Assembly (NCBI GenBank): GCA_024234955.1
Contig: JACKNK010000002.1
Location: 310,001 to 374,000, forward strand
Direction: 5' to 3'
Origin: Gammaproteobacteria bacterium
GTDB taxonomy: Bacteria; Pseudomonadota; Gammaproteobacteria; JACKNK01
DNA length: 64,000 nucleotides
This document shows, in pieces, positions 16,384 through 24,781 of the stretch. How positions within the stretch are numbered: the stretch's first letter is position 1; each line of letters begins with the position of its first letter. A model generated the notes under the pieces. That model was not told where the DNA came from. It saw only the letters and a program-made list of their open reading frames with translations, and made no database searches. The position numbers were made by a program, and so were the translations under genes.

Positions 16384-16725
16384 ATGTCTGACACCATTTT
16401 CAGCAAGATCATCGCCCGGGAAATTCCGGCTGACATCGTTTACGAAGACGACGTGTGTCTCGCGTTCCGTGACATCGCGCCCAAGGCGCCGGTGCATGTT
16501 CTGCTGATCCCGAAACAACCGCTGACGACGCTCGGCGAGGCCATCAGCCGCGATGCGGCCATGTTGGGGCATTTGATGCTGAAGGCGGGTGAGATTGCCA
16601 GACAGGAAGGCTGCGGCGATGCATTCCGGGTAGTGGTCAATAACGGGCGAGGGGCCGGGCAGGAGGTGTTTCACCTACACCTGCATATTCTGGGTGGTCG
16701 CGAACTGGGCTGGCCGCCGGGTTGA
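16384..16725 (+). CDS. HIT-family nucleotide-binding protein (Hint-like)
   Basis: The 113-residue product begins MSDTIFSKIIAREIPADIVY and ends with the His triad HLHLHIL (97-103), the active site of Hint-type purine nucleoside phosphoramidases. Length and motif spacing fit the bacterial HinT group, including the residues after the triad (GGRELGWPPG). I chose the ATG at 16384 because it follows a GAGGAG ribosome site and matches the family start; the frame is open upstream to 16300 without family similarity. Confidence 0.93.
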   Translation: MSDTIFSKIIAREIPADIVYEDDVCLAFRDIAPKAPVHVLLIPKQPLTTLGEAISRDAAMLGHLMLKAGEIARQEGCGDAFRVVVNNGRGAGQEVFHLHLHILGGRELGWPPG

Positions 16726-16734
16726 TCGACGCGA

Positions 16735-17274
16735 TTACAGAACGGCCCAGGCGATCACGCCGAGCAGCATGACCACGGCGACGCCAATCACCGCCCAGGT
16801 CAGGGTGTCGGTGTTCTCATCCGGCGTCGCAGGCTTGGCGGTCTTCTCGACCATCGGCTTGGCGTTGTTGACGACCTGCGCGTAGGAATCGTCATCTTCC
16901 TCGTCCGTGTCATCGTCCTGACGGCGCACCGTGAGCAGGAAGCGCTCGCCCTTGCTGAAGGCGATCTGGTCGCCTTCGTGGAGTTCCATCTGGTCGGTGA
17001 TGCGATGATTGTTCAGGAACGTGCCGTTGGCGGATTGCAGGTCGTCGATGACCAGGATGGTGCCGATGCGGCTGATGTTGGCGTGATGGCGGGATACCTG
17101 TTTGGACGCAAGCATCAACTCGCAGTCCGGGGCGCGGCCGATGGTGAAGGTGCGTTCAATGGGGATGGTCTTGCCGAAATACTCGCCGGAGACGCCCCGT
17201 AACGACCACGCTTCGCCGCTGAAACCGAAGACGGTTGCGTCGCTCTGGAAATCGATTTCGGGTTGTTTGTCCAT
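16735..17274 (-). CDS. FHA-domain protein with C-terminal membrane anchor
   Basis: The 179-residue product has an FHA domain at about 40-115: FTIGRAPDCELML, SRHHANIS and LQSANGTFLNNHRI, the GR, SxxH and NG residues that bind phosphothreonine peptides. An acidic linker follows (QDDDTDEEDDDS), then a single C-terminal membrane helix (about 155-178). The FHA domain would thus sit in the cytoplasm on a tail anchor. The kinase it reads is not next to it; the Ser/Thr kinase at 63128 is a candidate. I chose the ATG at 17274 (MDKQPEID). It is convergent with the HIT gene. Confidence 0.85.
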   Translation of the reverse strand: MDKQPEIDFQSDATVFGFSGEAWSLRGVSGEYFGKTIPIERTFTIGRAPDCELMLASKQVSRHHANISRIGTILVIDDLQSANGTFLNNHRITDQMELHEGDQIAFSKGERFLLTVRRQDDDTDEEDDDSYAQVVNNAKPMVEKTAKPATPDENTDTLTWAVIGVAVVMLLGVIAWAVL

Positions 17275-17321
17275 ACCGCTCACCTGCCGTTGTTCAGTGC
17301 CCGGAAAGTCCTTCCCGGGAA

Positions 17322-18107
17322 TTAAAGTGCGACATCGTATTCGATGGTCAGGGGCGCATGATCGGAGAAGCGCGCATCCTTGTAAATCGACGCGCTGGTG
17401 ACCTTGTCGGCGAGTCCCTGGGTGATGACGTGATAGTCGATACGCCACCCCACATTCTTGGCCCACGCCTGGCCGCGATTCGACCACCAGGTGTATTGCT
17501 CGTCGCGGTCATCGATCACGCGAAAGGCATCCACCCAACCGGCCGGTCCGTAGAGCTCATCGAGCCAGGCGCGTTCCTCGGGCAGAAAGCCCGAGTTCTT
17601 GCGATTGCCGCGCCAGTTCTTCAGGTCGATCTCCTTGTGGGCGATGTTCCAGTCGCCGCAGACCACCCGCGCCACATCGTCGCCGGCCTGCGCCTTGAGG
17701 CGCGGCATGTAGAGATCCATGAAGCGGAATTTGGCAGCCTGGCGTTCCTCGCTGGACGACCCCGACGGCACGTAGATCGAGGCTACGGCAAGTTTGCCGA
17801 AACGCGCCTCGAGGTAACGGCCTTCGGCATCGAATTCCTCGAAGCCGTCGCCGAAGCCGCGTATCAGTTCGTCGGGTTCTTGGCGGCAATACAGGGCGAC
17901 GCCGCTATAACCCTTCTTGCTGGTCGCGTCTTCGTAATAGCAGTGATAGCCCTCGGGGAAGAACACCGGGTCGTCCTCGAGCTGCTCGATCCGTGCCTTG
18001 GTTTCCTGGATGCACACGACATCCGCATCCTGGGTCTTCAACCAGTCGAAGAAGCCCTTCTTGGCGGCGGAGCGGATACCGTTGGTGTTGACCGAGATGA
18101 TGCGCAT
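17322..18107 (-). CDS. xthA: Exodeoxyribonuclease III
   Basis: The 261-residue AP endonuclease/3'-5' exonuclease of base excision repair shows the full EEP-fold signature: ISVNTNGIRSA, CIQETKA (catalytic Glu), YSGVALY, VVCGDWNIAHKEIDL, WWSNRGQAWAKNVGWRIDYH and SDHAPLTIEYD (catalytic Asp-His). I chose the ATG at 18107 (MRIISVN); the frame runs on upstream but without similarity. It lies divergent from the glycosyltransferase and close to pyrE. Confidence 0.95.
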   Translation of the reverse strand: MRIISVNTNGIRSAAKKGFFDWLKTQDADVVCIQETKARIEQLEDDPVFFPEGYHCYYEDATSKKGYSGVALYCRQEPDELIRGFGDGFEEFDAEGRYLEARFGKLAVASIYVPSGSSSEERQAAKFRFMDLYMPRLKAQAGDDVARVVCGDWNIAHKEIDLKNWRGNRKNSGFLPEERAWLDELYGPAGWVDAFRVIDDRDEQYTWWSNRGQAWAKNVGWRIDYHVITQGLADKVTSASIYKDARFSDHAPLTIEYDVAL

Positions 18108-18208
18108 GAATGAGTCGTGATCGGAGAATGGGAGGCTATGATAACGGGGATTCGGCGATTCGCTCGTCCACGCCATCGACCGTGCAGACACCCTACGGAA
18201 GTGCATTC

Positions 18209-19168
18209 ATGACGCCATCTCTGGTCAGCGTGGTGGTCCCCGCCTACAACTGCGCGGAACACCTCTACGACACGCTCAAGACCGTGTTCGCCCAGGACCA
18301 CGCCCCGATCGAGGTGATCATCGTCGATGACGGATCGACCGATACCACCCCGGACGTGCTGCAGCGCCTGGAAACCGAACGCCCCGATCAAGTGCGGGTG
18401 ATCCATCAGGCCAACGCCGGTTCCGCCCGTGCGCGCAACGCCGGTTGCCAGGCGGCGCAGGGCGAATTCATTGCCTTCATCGATTGTGACGACCCCTGGC
18501 TGCCCGGCAAGCTCAGCGAGCAGGTCGCGTATCTGAACGCGCATGCCGACGTCGATTTTATCTTCAACGACTACCTGTGGTGGGAGCCGGACGAGGATGG
18601 CGTACATCGCTTTCCGGAACCGGTGCCGGAACGTCCCGGAGAGATCGACCCGACCCGCTCCGGTTGGCTGTTCAACGCCCTGTTTCTGACCCCAATGGTG
18701 CATACGTCGGCGGTGATGATGCGCGCATCCCTGTATCAGAAGGTCGGGCCGTTCAGCGAAGACCTGCGCAAGGGCCAGGATTACGACTATTGGCTGCGCT
18801 GCGCCACCGAGACCGAAATCCACTGTCTGGCAACCCGCCGCTCCCTGTATCGCATCCATCCGGGGTCGATCACCTTCCGGCCTCGACCGATCAACTACAA
18901 CTACCTGATCCTGGAACGCGCCCTGGCGCGCACCGGCATCGAGTCGCGAGGCCGTGCCGTGAGTCGTCGCGAGGTCGATCACCGCTTCGCCCGCGTCGCC
19001 TTCGATTTCGCCTGGCTGCATTACGGCGACGGCGATCCCTGGCTCGCCGCACGCTGGTATTGGCGTGCCGTTCGCCACAAACCGAGCTACTGGAAGGCAT
19101 GGATATTCATCCCGCTCGCCGTTCTCAAGGGATTGCGGCAAGGCGTGTCGGGCGCCCGGAAAGCCTGA
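18209..19168 (+). CDS. Family 2 glycosyltransferase
   Basis: The 319-residue product has a GT-A fold: VVVPAYNCAEHL at the N-terminus, IIVDDGSTDTT for nucleotide-sugar binding, and AFIDCDDPW with a DxD-like metal site (about 90-93). RKGQDYDYWLRC contributes the catalytic-base region. It transfers a sugar from a nucleotide sugar to an unknown acceptor, probably in surface polysaccharide or lipid glycosylation. I chose the ATG at 18209 (MTPSLVS). No other glycan genes are nearby, so the acceptor cannot be guessed from context. Confidence 0.88.
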   Translation: MTPSLVSVVVPAYNCAEHLYDTLKTVFAQDHAPIEVIIVDDGSTDTTPDVLQRLETERPDQVRVIHQANAGSARARNAGCQAAQGEFIAFIDCDDPWLPGKLSEQVAYLNAHADVDFIFNDYLWWEPDEDGVHRFPEPVPERPGEIDPTRSGWLFNALFLTPMVHTSAVMMRASLYQKVGPFSEDLRKGQDYDYWLRCATETEIHCLATRRSLYRIHPGSITFRPRPINYNYLILERALARTGIESRGRAVSRREVDHRFARVAFDFAWLHYGDGDPWLAARWYWRAVRHKPSYWKAWIFIPLAVLKGLRQGVSGARKA

Positions 19169-19329
19169 TCGAAACATAAGGTAGGCGCCACGGCCTTCCG
19201 CCGCGCAGCGGAATCGTGGAAGCGGACAGCGTAGCGTCTGGCGTCTGGACGCCCCGAAGCGAGCGAGGACGAGGCCGTGGGTGGGCGGTATCATTGCGGC
19301 CTTTCCCATCACAACCCGGGCTTGAACCC

Positions 19330-19971
19330 ATGCAGGATTATCAGCGCGAGTTTCTGAGTTTCGCGATCGACCGTGGCGTGCTGCGCTTCGGTGAGTTCAC
19401 CCTCAAGTCGGGCCGTGTCAGCCCGTACTTCTTCAATGCCGGGCTGTTCAATACCGGTTCCGCACTGGCGCGCCTCGGGCGGTTTTACGCGCAGGCGATC
19501 GTCGATTCGCAGATCGGTTTCGATCTCCTCTTCGGGCCGGCTTACAAGGGTATTCCGCTAGCGGCGGTGACTTCGGCGGCGCTGGCCGAGCATCATGATC
19601 TGGATTTGCCGTATTGCTTCAATCGCAAGGAGGCCAAGGATCATGGCGAGGGCGGCAATCTGGTTGGTGCGCCGATGAACGGGCGGATCATGATCATCGA
19701 CGATGTGATTACGGCGGGAACCGCGATCCGCGAGTCCATGGACATCATCGCCGCGCACGGCGCGACCGCCGCCGGGGTGGTGATTGCGCTGGACCGTCAG
19801 GAACGGGGCCAGGGCGAGACCTCGGCGGTGCAGGAGGTCGAGCGCAGCTTTGGTCTGAAGGTGGCGAGCATCGTCGGTCTGTCTGACCTGATCGGCTATC
19901 TCGAGGAGCGTAGCGGGTTCGACAAGGAAGTCGGGGCGATTCGCGCCTACCGAGATCGGTACGGCATCTGA
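19330..19971 (+). CDS. pyrE: Orotate phosphoribosyltransferase
   Basis: PyrE joins orotate to PRPP to give OMP in pyrimidine synthesis. The 213-residue product has FGEFTLKSGRVSPYFFNAG, FGPAYKGIPLA, YCFNRKEAKDHGEGG (flexible catalytic loop) and the PRPP-binding IMIIDDVITAGTA (about 118-130). Length matches the E. coli enzyme. Start ATG at 19330. The dihydroorotase gene pyrC lies 2.9 kb downstream. Confidence 0.96.
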   Translation: MQDYQREFLSFAIDRGVLRFGEFTLKSGRVSPYFFNAGLFNTGSALARLGRFYAQAIVDSQIGFDLLFGPAYKGIPLAAVTSAALAEHHDLDLPYCFNRKEAKDHGEGGNLVGAPMNGRIMIIDDVITAGTAIRESMDIIAAHGATAAGVVIALDRQERGQGETSAVQEVERSFGLKVASIVGLSDLIGYLEERSGFDKEVGAIRAYRDRYGI

Positions 19972-19977
19972 GACCGT

Positions 19978-20883
19978 TCAGACCTCGACCTGTACCGGTA
20001 GAAACGGTTCCTGGTAAAGGCCGCGCGCATCGGATTCTCCCATCAGACTGGCCTGGATGCGCGCCACCTTGAGCCGCTCGGTGTCGAGAATTTCCGGGTA
20101 GAGTCGCCAGATCCGGGCGACCTCCTGAGGCCGTTGCCATGCGGCCCGTTCCAGTTCCGCGCGCAATGCGGGGTCCAGTCCGGTGAGCTGCAATAACCAG
20201 GGAGCCTGCCAGCCGATGAATGCGATTGCGCGACGTCGATCTGCCTCGTTGTCCCAGTCGGTTCGCAGCAATGTGGGTGGAAATCGGTCGGCTGGATAGG
20301 CGATGCCTGCCTGGTCCGTGCCAGCGTCATCGGAGGCCCGCTTGATCCAGGCGGCGCGGGGGCATCGTCCGGCGCGTTCGCGGACCTGCCTGACGAGATC
20401 GGCAACGCCGCCGTCGGGACTTGTGAAGCCTTCTTCTGCGGCTGTTCCCGGGTGCCAGTTTGGGCGATCCCAGGGCGTGCATTCCTCGGCGTCGATGACC
20501 GAATCGATCAGCACCAGCGGTGCGCCGTGAATATCCAGCAGCCAGCATTCATGGCGATCAATTGGTGTGAATGGCAGTTTGTCGGCGTGGTCGTGCAAGG
20601 CGTCGAGCAACCTCGCGCCGAGGTCTTCGATCAGCACGTCGCGCGTCGTGCCGCGTACCGCAGCGCGCTTTGCTGTGTCGCCAGTTCGCCAGGTGCCAAA
20701 GCGGACTTCCGACAGCCCGGTGTGGGCGACCAGATCCGGATGGCCGACATAAAGGCTCCAGTCGATTCCGTTACTGGTTTCTGCCTCACCGTGCCCGGCA
20801 TTGTCGGGGTGCTGGATGGCGATGGTCTGAACGGTGCCGTGAAATGGCCGCAGACGGCGTCTTGCGTAGCAATGCACTTTCAT
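19978..20883 (-). CDS. Hypothetical protein, 301 residues
   Basis: The product is soluble, with no signal peptide or membrane segment. The N-terminal half includes IAIQHPDNAGHGEAE, DWSLYVGHPDLVAH and ECWLLDIHGAPLVLIDSVID, which looks like a beta-rich fold. The C-terminal half is helical and Trp-rich. I do not recognise a family or catalytic motif. It is convergent with pyrE (6 nt gap) and divergent from the small gene at 20940. Composition is like the surrounding chromosome, so it is not obviously foreign. Confidence 0.75.
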   Translation of the reverse strand: MKVHCYARRRLRPFHGTVQTIAIQHPDNAGHGEAETSNGIDWSLYVGHPDLVAHTGLSEVRFGTWRTGDTAKRAAVRGTTRDVLIEDLGARLLDALHDHADKLPFTPIDRHECWLLDIHGAPLVLIDSVIDAEECTPWDRPNWHPGTAAEEGFTSPDGGVADLVRQVRERAGRCPRAAWIKRASDDAGTDQAGIAYPADRFPPTLLRTDWDNEADRRRAIAFIGWQAPWLLQLTGLDPALRAELERAAWQRPQEVARIWRLYPEILDTERLKVARIQASLMGESDARGLYQEPFLPVQVEV

Positions 20884-20939
20884 GCGTTTCAGTGTTGGTT
20901 ATGCTTTGCCTTGATGTCTACTGGGAAGAGAGATCGTCG

Positions 20940-21158
20940 ATGAGTCTTCCAGGTGTCTTGCAACGCGTCCGGATTCCCGAGTGGGTGCGCTGGCTGGCGC
21001 AGGACGCGGATGGGACGTGGTGGGGCTTTGAGGCCGAGCCGCATCCCGGCGACATCGCCTGGTACGAAAACGAGGTGGGCCGGTATCGACGGCTCGCGAG
21101 CGACATCGCTAACGCCCGCTGGCAGGACAGTCTGACGCGCACAGGAATCGAGCCATGA
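20940..21158 (+). CDS. Small conserved hypothetical protein, 72 residues
   Basis: The product begins MSLPGVLQRVRIPEWVRWL and is rich in Trp (QDADGTWWGFEAEPHPGD, WYENEVGRYRRL). The stop overlaps the start of the cNMP-FHA gene by 4 nt (ATGA), indicating translational coupling, so the two may work together. The domain is unknown. I chose the ATG at 20940, although the frame is open far upstream within the shadow of the opposite gene. Confidence 0.75.
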   Translation: MSLPGVLQRVRIPEWVRWLAQDADGTWWGFEAEPHPGDIAWYENEVGRYRRLASDIANARWQDSLTRTGIEP

Positions 21159-21967
21159 GCGAAGACACGCAACGCATCTATCACCCCGGCGAAGCGCTGC
21201 TCCGCGAGGGGGAATACGGGGATGAGGCGTTTGTCCTTCTGCGCGGGCAAGTGACGATCTGCCGCATGCTGGCGGGACGGCGTATCGATCTCGCCCAGAT
21301 CGGGCCAGGTCAGGTGATCGGGGAGATGGCGCTGGTCGCGGAGAAACCGCGCAGTGCGACCGCAATCGCCGATGTCGAGACCCTGGTCGAGGTGATCAGC
21401 CGCAAGCGTTTTCGCACCTTGCTACGGGATGACACGGACCTGGCGATGGACCTGCTCAAAGTCCTGTTCGAGCGGTTGCGTGAGGCGCAGAGTTCGTCAC
21501 GGGAGTGGGAATTCGGCTCGGTTCCCGAATCGCGGGTTCCCGAGCCGCCCGCGACCACGGATTCCGAAGAGACGTCGGACGCGCCGCTACCCGCAGGTTT
21601 GACGGTGTTGCTGACCGGCTTGAGCGTGGACGCACGGGAGGTGTTGCCGGAAGGCGGTCTGCGCATCACATTCTTCCCGTATCGCATCGGTCGTCGCAGT
21701 CGCGATCCGCTGGTCGAGAACGATTACGCCATCGACGATTACCAGCCGTATCAGGTCTCCCGGTCGCACCTGGTGTTCATTCAGGACGGAGACCGGATCG
21801 CGGTCATGGATCGCGGCAGTTACCTGGGCCTGGAGATCAACGGGCAACGTCTGGGTGGTGAGGACGGCGACGAGGGCGCGGTATATCTGGATGAGGACAA
21901 TCGCCTTTGGCTGGGTGGTGAGGAGTCCAGCTATGAATTCCGGGTTCAGGTTCTTCAGCCGGAATAG
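21155..21967 (+). CDS. Cyclic nucleotide-binding domain fused to FHA domain
   Basis: The 270-residue product has a cNMP-binding domain at about 8-115: GEALLREGEYGDEAFVLLRG, IGEMALVAEKPRSATAIA (the RSA phosphate-binding cassette region). An FHA-like domain follows at about 165-255: FRIGRRSRDP-type YRIGRRSRD, QVSRSHLVF and GSYLGLEINGQRLGG. It lacks a DNA-binding domain, so it is a signal reader that could join cyclic-nucleotide and phosphothreonine signals. It overlaps the 72-residue gene by 4 nt, and its 3' end overlaps the opposite HAD gene by 13 nt. Confidence 0.88.
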   Translation: MSEDTQRIYHPGEALLREGEYGDEAFVLLRGQVTICRMLAGRRIDLAQIGPGQVIGEMALVAEKPRSATAIADVETLVEVISRKRFRTLLRDDTDLAMDLLKVLFERLREAQSSSREWEFGSVPESRVPEPPATTDSEETSDAPLPAGLTVLLTGLSVDAREVLPEGGLRITFFPYRIGRRSRDPLVENDYAIDDYQPYQVSRSHLVFIQDGDRIAVMDRGSYLGLEINGQRLGGEDGDEGAVYLDEDNRLWLGGEESSYEFRVQVLQPE

Positions 21968-22743
21968 TGAGTGCGCCACCAGTTGGGCAGACTCGCGATC
22001 GAATCGATCACGGCGTCAGCGCGAATATCACCGAGCAGATCGGCGGCCTGGAATTTGCCGGTGCGCACCTGCACGGCGGTGATGCCCGCATTCTGTGCGC
22101 CACCGACATCGCCACGGATGTCGTCGCCGACCATGACGGTTTCGGTTGCCGGCAGACCAAGGATGTCCAGGGCCGCTTCGAAAAAGGCCGGTGCCGGCTT
22201 GCCCATCACCACAGGTTGAACCCCGCTCGCATAACGTAAGGCCTCCACGATCGGGCCAACGTCCAGCCGCAATCCATCCTCCGCGCACCAGAAGCGCGTC
22301 ATTCCCAACGCCACCAATGCCGGTGTCGGTTGTGTATGCAGATGTCGGAATGCGGCATTCATGGTGGCGTAATCCCAGCCGTCGCCGAGATCGCCGATCA
22401 CGACGGCAGCGGTGGGTTCGGCGCTGTCTCGGGAAATCAGCGGGATGCTTGAGAATTCCGCTTCGGTCGCCTTGGAGACGAAAAGTACGCTGCAGCCGGA
22501 TACGTTCTGGCGCAGCCACCGCCGTGCCGCGACCGGCGGGGTCAGGATGTGCGCGGGATCGGTATCGATACCGAAACCGGCGAGCTTCGTGACCAGGGCG
22601 CTGCGTGGCCGCGAACTGGTATTGGTCAGGAATAGGTGGGGGATGTTTTCGGCGCGCACCCAGTCCAGGGTTGCCATGCCCCCGGGAATGGCCTGTTCAC
22701 CAACATAAAACACCCCGTCCAGGTCGAAGAGGATGCCCGGCAT
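21955..22743 (-). CDS. HAD-superfamily subfamily IIA phosphatase (LHPP-like)
   Basis: The 262-residue product has motif I FDLDGVFYVG (6-15), motif II LTNTSSRP, and the C-terminal GKPAPAFFEAAL and VGDDIRGDVGGAQNAG. The layout resembles the TIGR01458/LHPP group of subfamily IIA, whose eukaryotic member hydrolyses phospholysine, phosphohistidine and pyrophosphate. The substrate here is unknown. It is only distantly similar to the gene at 4245-5006. Its 3' end overlaps the convergent cNMP-FHA gene. Confidence 0.86.
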   Translation of the reverse strand: MPGILFDLDGVFYVGEQAIPGGMATLDWVRAENIPHLFLTNTSSRPRSALVTKLAGFGIDTDPAHILTPPVAARRWLRQNVSGCSVLFVSKATEAEFSSIPLISRDSAEPTAAVVIGDLGDGWDYATMNAAFRHLHTQPTPALVALGMTRFWCAEDGLRLDVGPIVEALRYASGVQPVVMGKPAPAFFEAALDILGLPATETVMVGDDIRGDVGGAQNAGITAVQVRTGKFQAADLLGDIRADAVIDSIASLPNWWRTHYSG

Positions 22744-22840
22744 GCCATTTTCCTCGCTGGTTGTGGTCCTGCATTCGCCTTAGAAGACAGTATCGGCGTT
22801 GTATAGTGCCCACCCAAAAACACAATCCTCAGGGTGTGTC

Positions 22841-24178
22841 ATGTCCTCACTGCTCATCACCAATGCGCGCCTCGTCAACGAAGGCGCGATCGTGGAAGGC
22901 GATCTGCGGGTTCGCGACGGTCGTATCGTCGAGATCGGCTCCGGGATCAGTAAGTCTGCAGATCAGGTCATCGATGCCGCCGGACGGGTGCTGATGCCTG
23001 CGATGATCGATGATCAGGTGCATTTCCGCGATCCCGGCCTCACCCACAAGGGCGATCTCGCCACCGAGTCCCGCGCCGCCGTCGCCGGTGGCATTGCCAG
23101 TTTCATGGAGATGCCCAACACCAATCCGCAGACCGTCACCTCCGAGGCGCTGGAAGCGAAGTACGCGCACGCGGCGGAACGTGCTGTCGGCAATCATGCC
23201 TTTTATCTGGGCGCGACCAACGACAACCTGGCCGAGATTCAACGCCTCGACCCCAACGCAGCGTGCGGGGTGAAGGTGTTCATGGGCGCGTCCACCGGCA
23301 ACATGCTGGTGGATCGCGAAGAAGCGCTGGACGGGATCTTCCGCGACGCACCCTGCCTGATCGCGACGCACTGCGAAGACACGCCGATGATCAAGGCCAA
23401 CGAAGAGGCCTTCCGGGCGAAGTACGGCGAGGACGTGCCTTATCGCTACCACGGCCAGATCCGTAGCGCCGAGGCCTGTCTGAAGTCGTCGCAACTGGCC
23501 ATTTCCCTGGCGAAGCGCCACGGTTCCCGGCTGCATGTACTGCACCTGACCACGGCCATCGAGATGGATCAGTTCGAGCCCGGTCCGGTCGAAGGCAAAC
23601 GCATCACCGCCGAGGTCTGCGCCCATCATCTGTATTTCAGCGATGCCGATTACGATGCACGCGGCAGCTTCATCAAGTGCAACCCGGCGATCAAGACTGC
23701 CGAGGATCGTGCCGCGTTGCGCCGCGCGCTGATCGATAGCCGCATCGACGTGGTCGCGACCGATCATGCCCCGCATACCCTTGACGAGAAGACCGGCACT
23801 TATTTCAAGACGCCCGCCGGTTTGCCGCTGGTGCAATATGCGCTGCCTTCCTTGCTGGAACGGTATCACGCGGGCGAGATGAGCCTGGAAATGATCGTCG
23901 AGAAGACCAGTCATAACGTGGCGCGCTGTTACGACATCGTTGAACGCGGTTTCCTGCGCGAAGGCTATTGGGCCGATCTGGCTCTGGTCGATCTCGATGC
24001 CCCGTTCACGGTCAAACGTTCGGATGTGCTGTCCAAATGCGGCTGGTCGCCGTTTGAGGGCGATACCTTCCGCTCGCACATCGATGCCACCGTGGTCTCC
24101 GGTCGTGTCGCCTACCAGGATGGGCGGATCGTCGAAGGCGGCGTTGGCAAACGACTTCAATTCGATCGAAAAAAGTAA
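22841..24178 (+). CDS. pyrC: Dihydroorotase
   Basis: The 445-residue zinc amidohydrolase closes carbamoyl-aspartate to dihydroorotate in pyrimidine synthesis. Motifs are DDQVHFRDPGLTHKGD (metal site, about 57-72), FMEMPNTNPQT (substrate site), GVKVFMGAST (carboxylated Lys), ITAEVCAHHL and VATDHAPHT (catalytic Asp). The type is the longer multifunctional amidohydrolase-like form, not the short E. coli PyrC. I chose the ATG at 22841 (MSSLLITN). Confidence 0.9.
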   Translation: MSSLLITNARLVNEGAIVEGDLRVRDGRIVEIGSGISKSADQVIDAAGRVLMPAMIDDQVHFRDPGLTHKGDLATESRAAVAGGIASFMEMPNTNPQTVTSEALEAKYAHAAERAVGNHAFYLGATNDNLAEIQRLDPNAACGVKVFMGASTGNMLVDREEALDGIFRDAPCLIATHCEDTPMIKANEEAFRAKYGEDVPYRYHGQIRSAEACLKSSQLAISLAKRHGSRLHVLHLTTAIEMDQFEPGPVEGKRITAEVCAHHLYFSDADYDARGSFIKCNPAIKTAEDRAALRRALIDSRIDVVATDHAPHTLDEKTGTYFKTPAGLPLVQYALPSLLERYHAGEMSLEMIVEKTSHNVARCYDIVERGFLREGYWADLALVDLDAPFTVKRSDVLSKCGWSPFEGDTFRSHIDATVVSGRVAYQDGRIVEGGVGKRLQFDRKK

Positions 24179-24183
24179 CTCTG

Positions 24184-24417
24184 ATGAGCAAAAACGAACT
24201 CACCATCACCCTGTTCACGATTGGCTGGCTGGTCCCCTTCTTTCTGATCCTGTTCACCAAAAAGGTACGCGGCAGCGAGAAGTTGTTATGGGCCGTGCTC
24301 ACCCTGGCCGGTTCCTGGTTCACCTACGGCTTCTATCTGCTGGTCGCGCCGATACATGGGCCGACCGAGGAAGCGAATGCGCAGTCCCGCCCCGATGAGT
24401 CCGGGGAGAACATCTGA
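24184..24417 (+). CDS. Small membrane protein, first of a tandem paralogous pair
   Basis: The 77-residue product has two membrane helices (about 8-24 and 36-55) joined by a short basic loop, and an acidic tail. It shares the pattern EKLLW...TL..SWF....YLLVAPI with the next gene. This resembles the two-helix phospholipase-D-nuclease N-terminal (PLDc_N) type domain. The start is 5 nt after pyrC, and its stop overlaps the next ATG by 1 nt. Function unknown. Confidence 0.72.
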   Translation: MSKNELTITLFTIGWLVPFFLILFTKKVRGSEKLLWAVLTLAGSWFTYGFYLLVAPIHGPTEEANAQSRPDESGENI

Positions 24418-24620
24418 TGGGATGGTTGCTCGGTGGCGGTGTAGTGATGTTGCTGGCGCTGGTGGCCTGGTTGCTGCCGATCATCTTGATTGCGCGGTCG
24501 GATCGCACCGAAGGTGGAGAAAAGCTCTTGTGGGTGCTGGTAACGCTGTTTGTGTCCTGGTTCGCGTGGATCCTCTACCTGCTGGTCGCGCCGATCGGCG
24601 AGAAACTCAAAAAAATCTGA
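24417..24620 (+). CDS. Small membrane protein, second of a tandem paralogous pair
   Basis: The 67-residue product has two membrane helices (about 4-25 and 39-58) and carries LLPIILIARSDR followed by GGEKLLWVLVTLFVSWFAW and YLLVAPIG. It is clearly paralogous to the upstream gene over the second helix and loop. TGA and ATG share one base, so translation is coupled. Pairing of two different but related helical hairpins suggests a hetero-oligomer; this is inference. Confidence 0.72.
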   Translation: MGWLLGGGVVMLLALVAWLLPIILIARSDRTEGGEKLLWVLVTLFVSWFAWILYLLVAPIGEKLKKI

Positions 24621-24657
24621 ACCTCAGCCCGCTGCCCACCATCACGCACTGATCTTG

Positions 24658-24701
24658 CGACAGACCGGCGACAGACCGGCGACAGACCGGCGACAGACCG
24701 G
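24658..24701. repeat. Tandem repeat, four copies of an 11-bp unit
   Basis: Four perfect copies of CGACAGACCGG stand in tandem and run directly into the left arm of the family A REP pair. Probably arose by slippage; copy number is likely variable between strains. Confidence 0.85.
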
Positions 24702-24774
24702 CGGAAACCCTTCGGGTTCCGCCCTACCAGGTCGAGCGTGCCTCACGTAGGGCGGAACCCGAAGGGTTTCCGCC
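24700..24774. repeat. REP pair, family A, with GTAG ends facing inward
   Basis: Two family A palindromes (GGCGGAAACCCTTCGGGTTCCGCC and its inverse) flank a spacer, here with CTAC (24724-24727) and GTAG (24747-24750) on the inside. This is the opposite arrangement from the pairs at 439, 1730 and 4175. It lies just downstream of the lhr stop codon. Confidence 0.85.
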
Positions 24775-24781
24775 AGCCAGC

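Noticed and set aside
24658..24701. CRISPR-like repeat array
   Set aside because: The 11-bp units are directly adjacent with no spacers; it is a simple tandem repeat.
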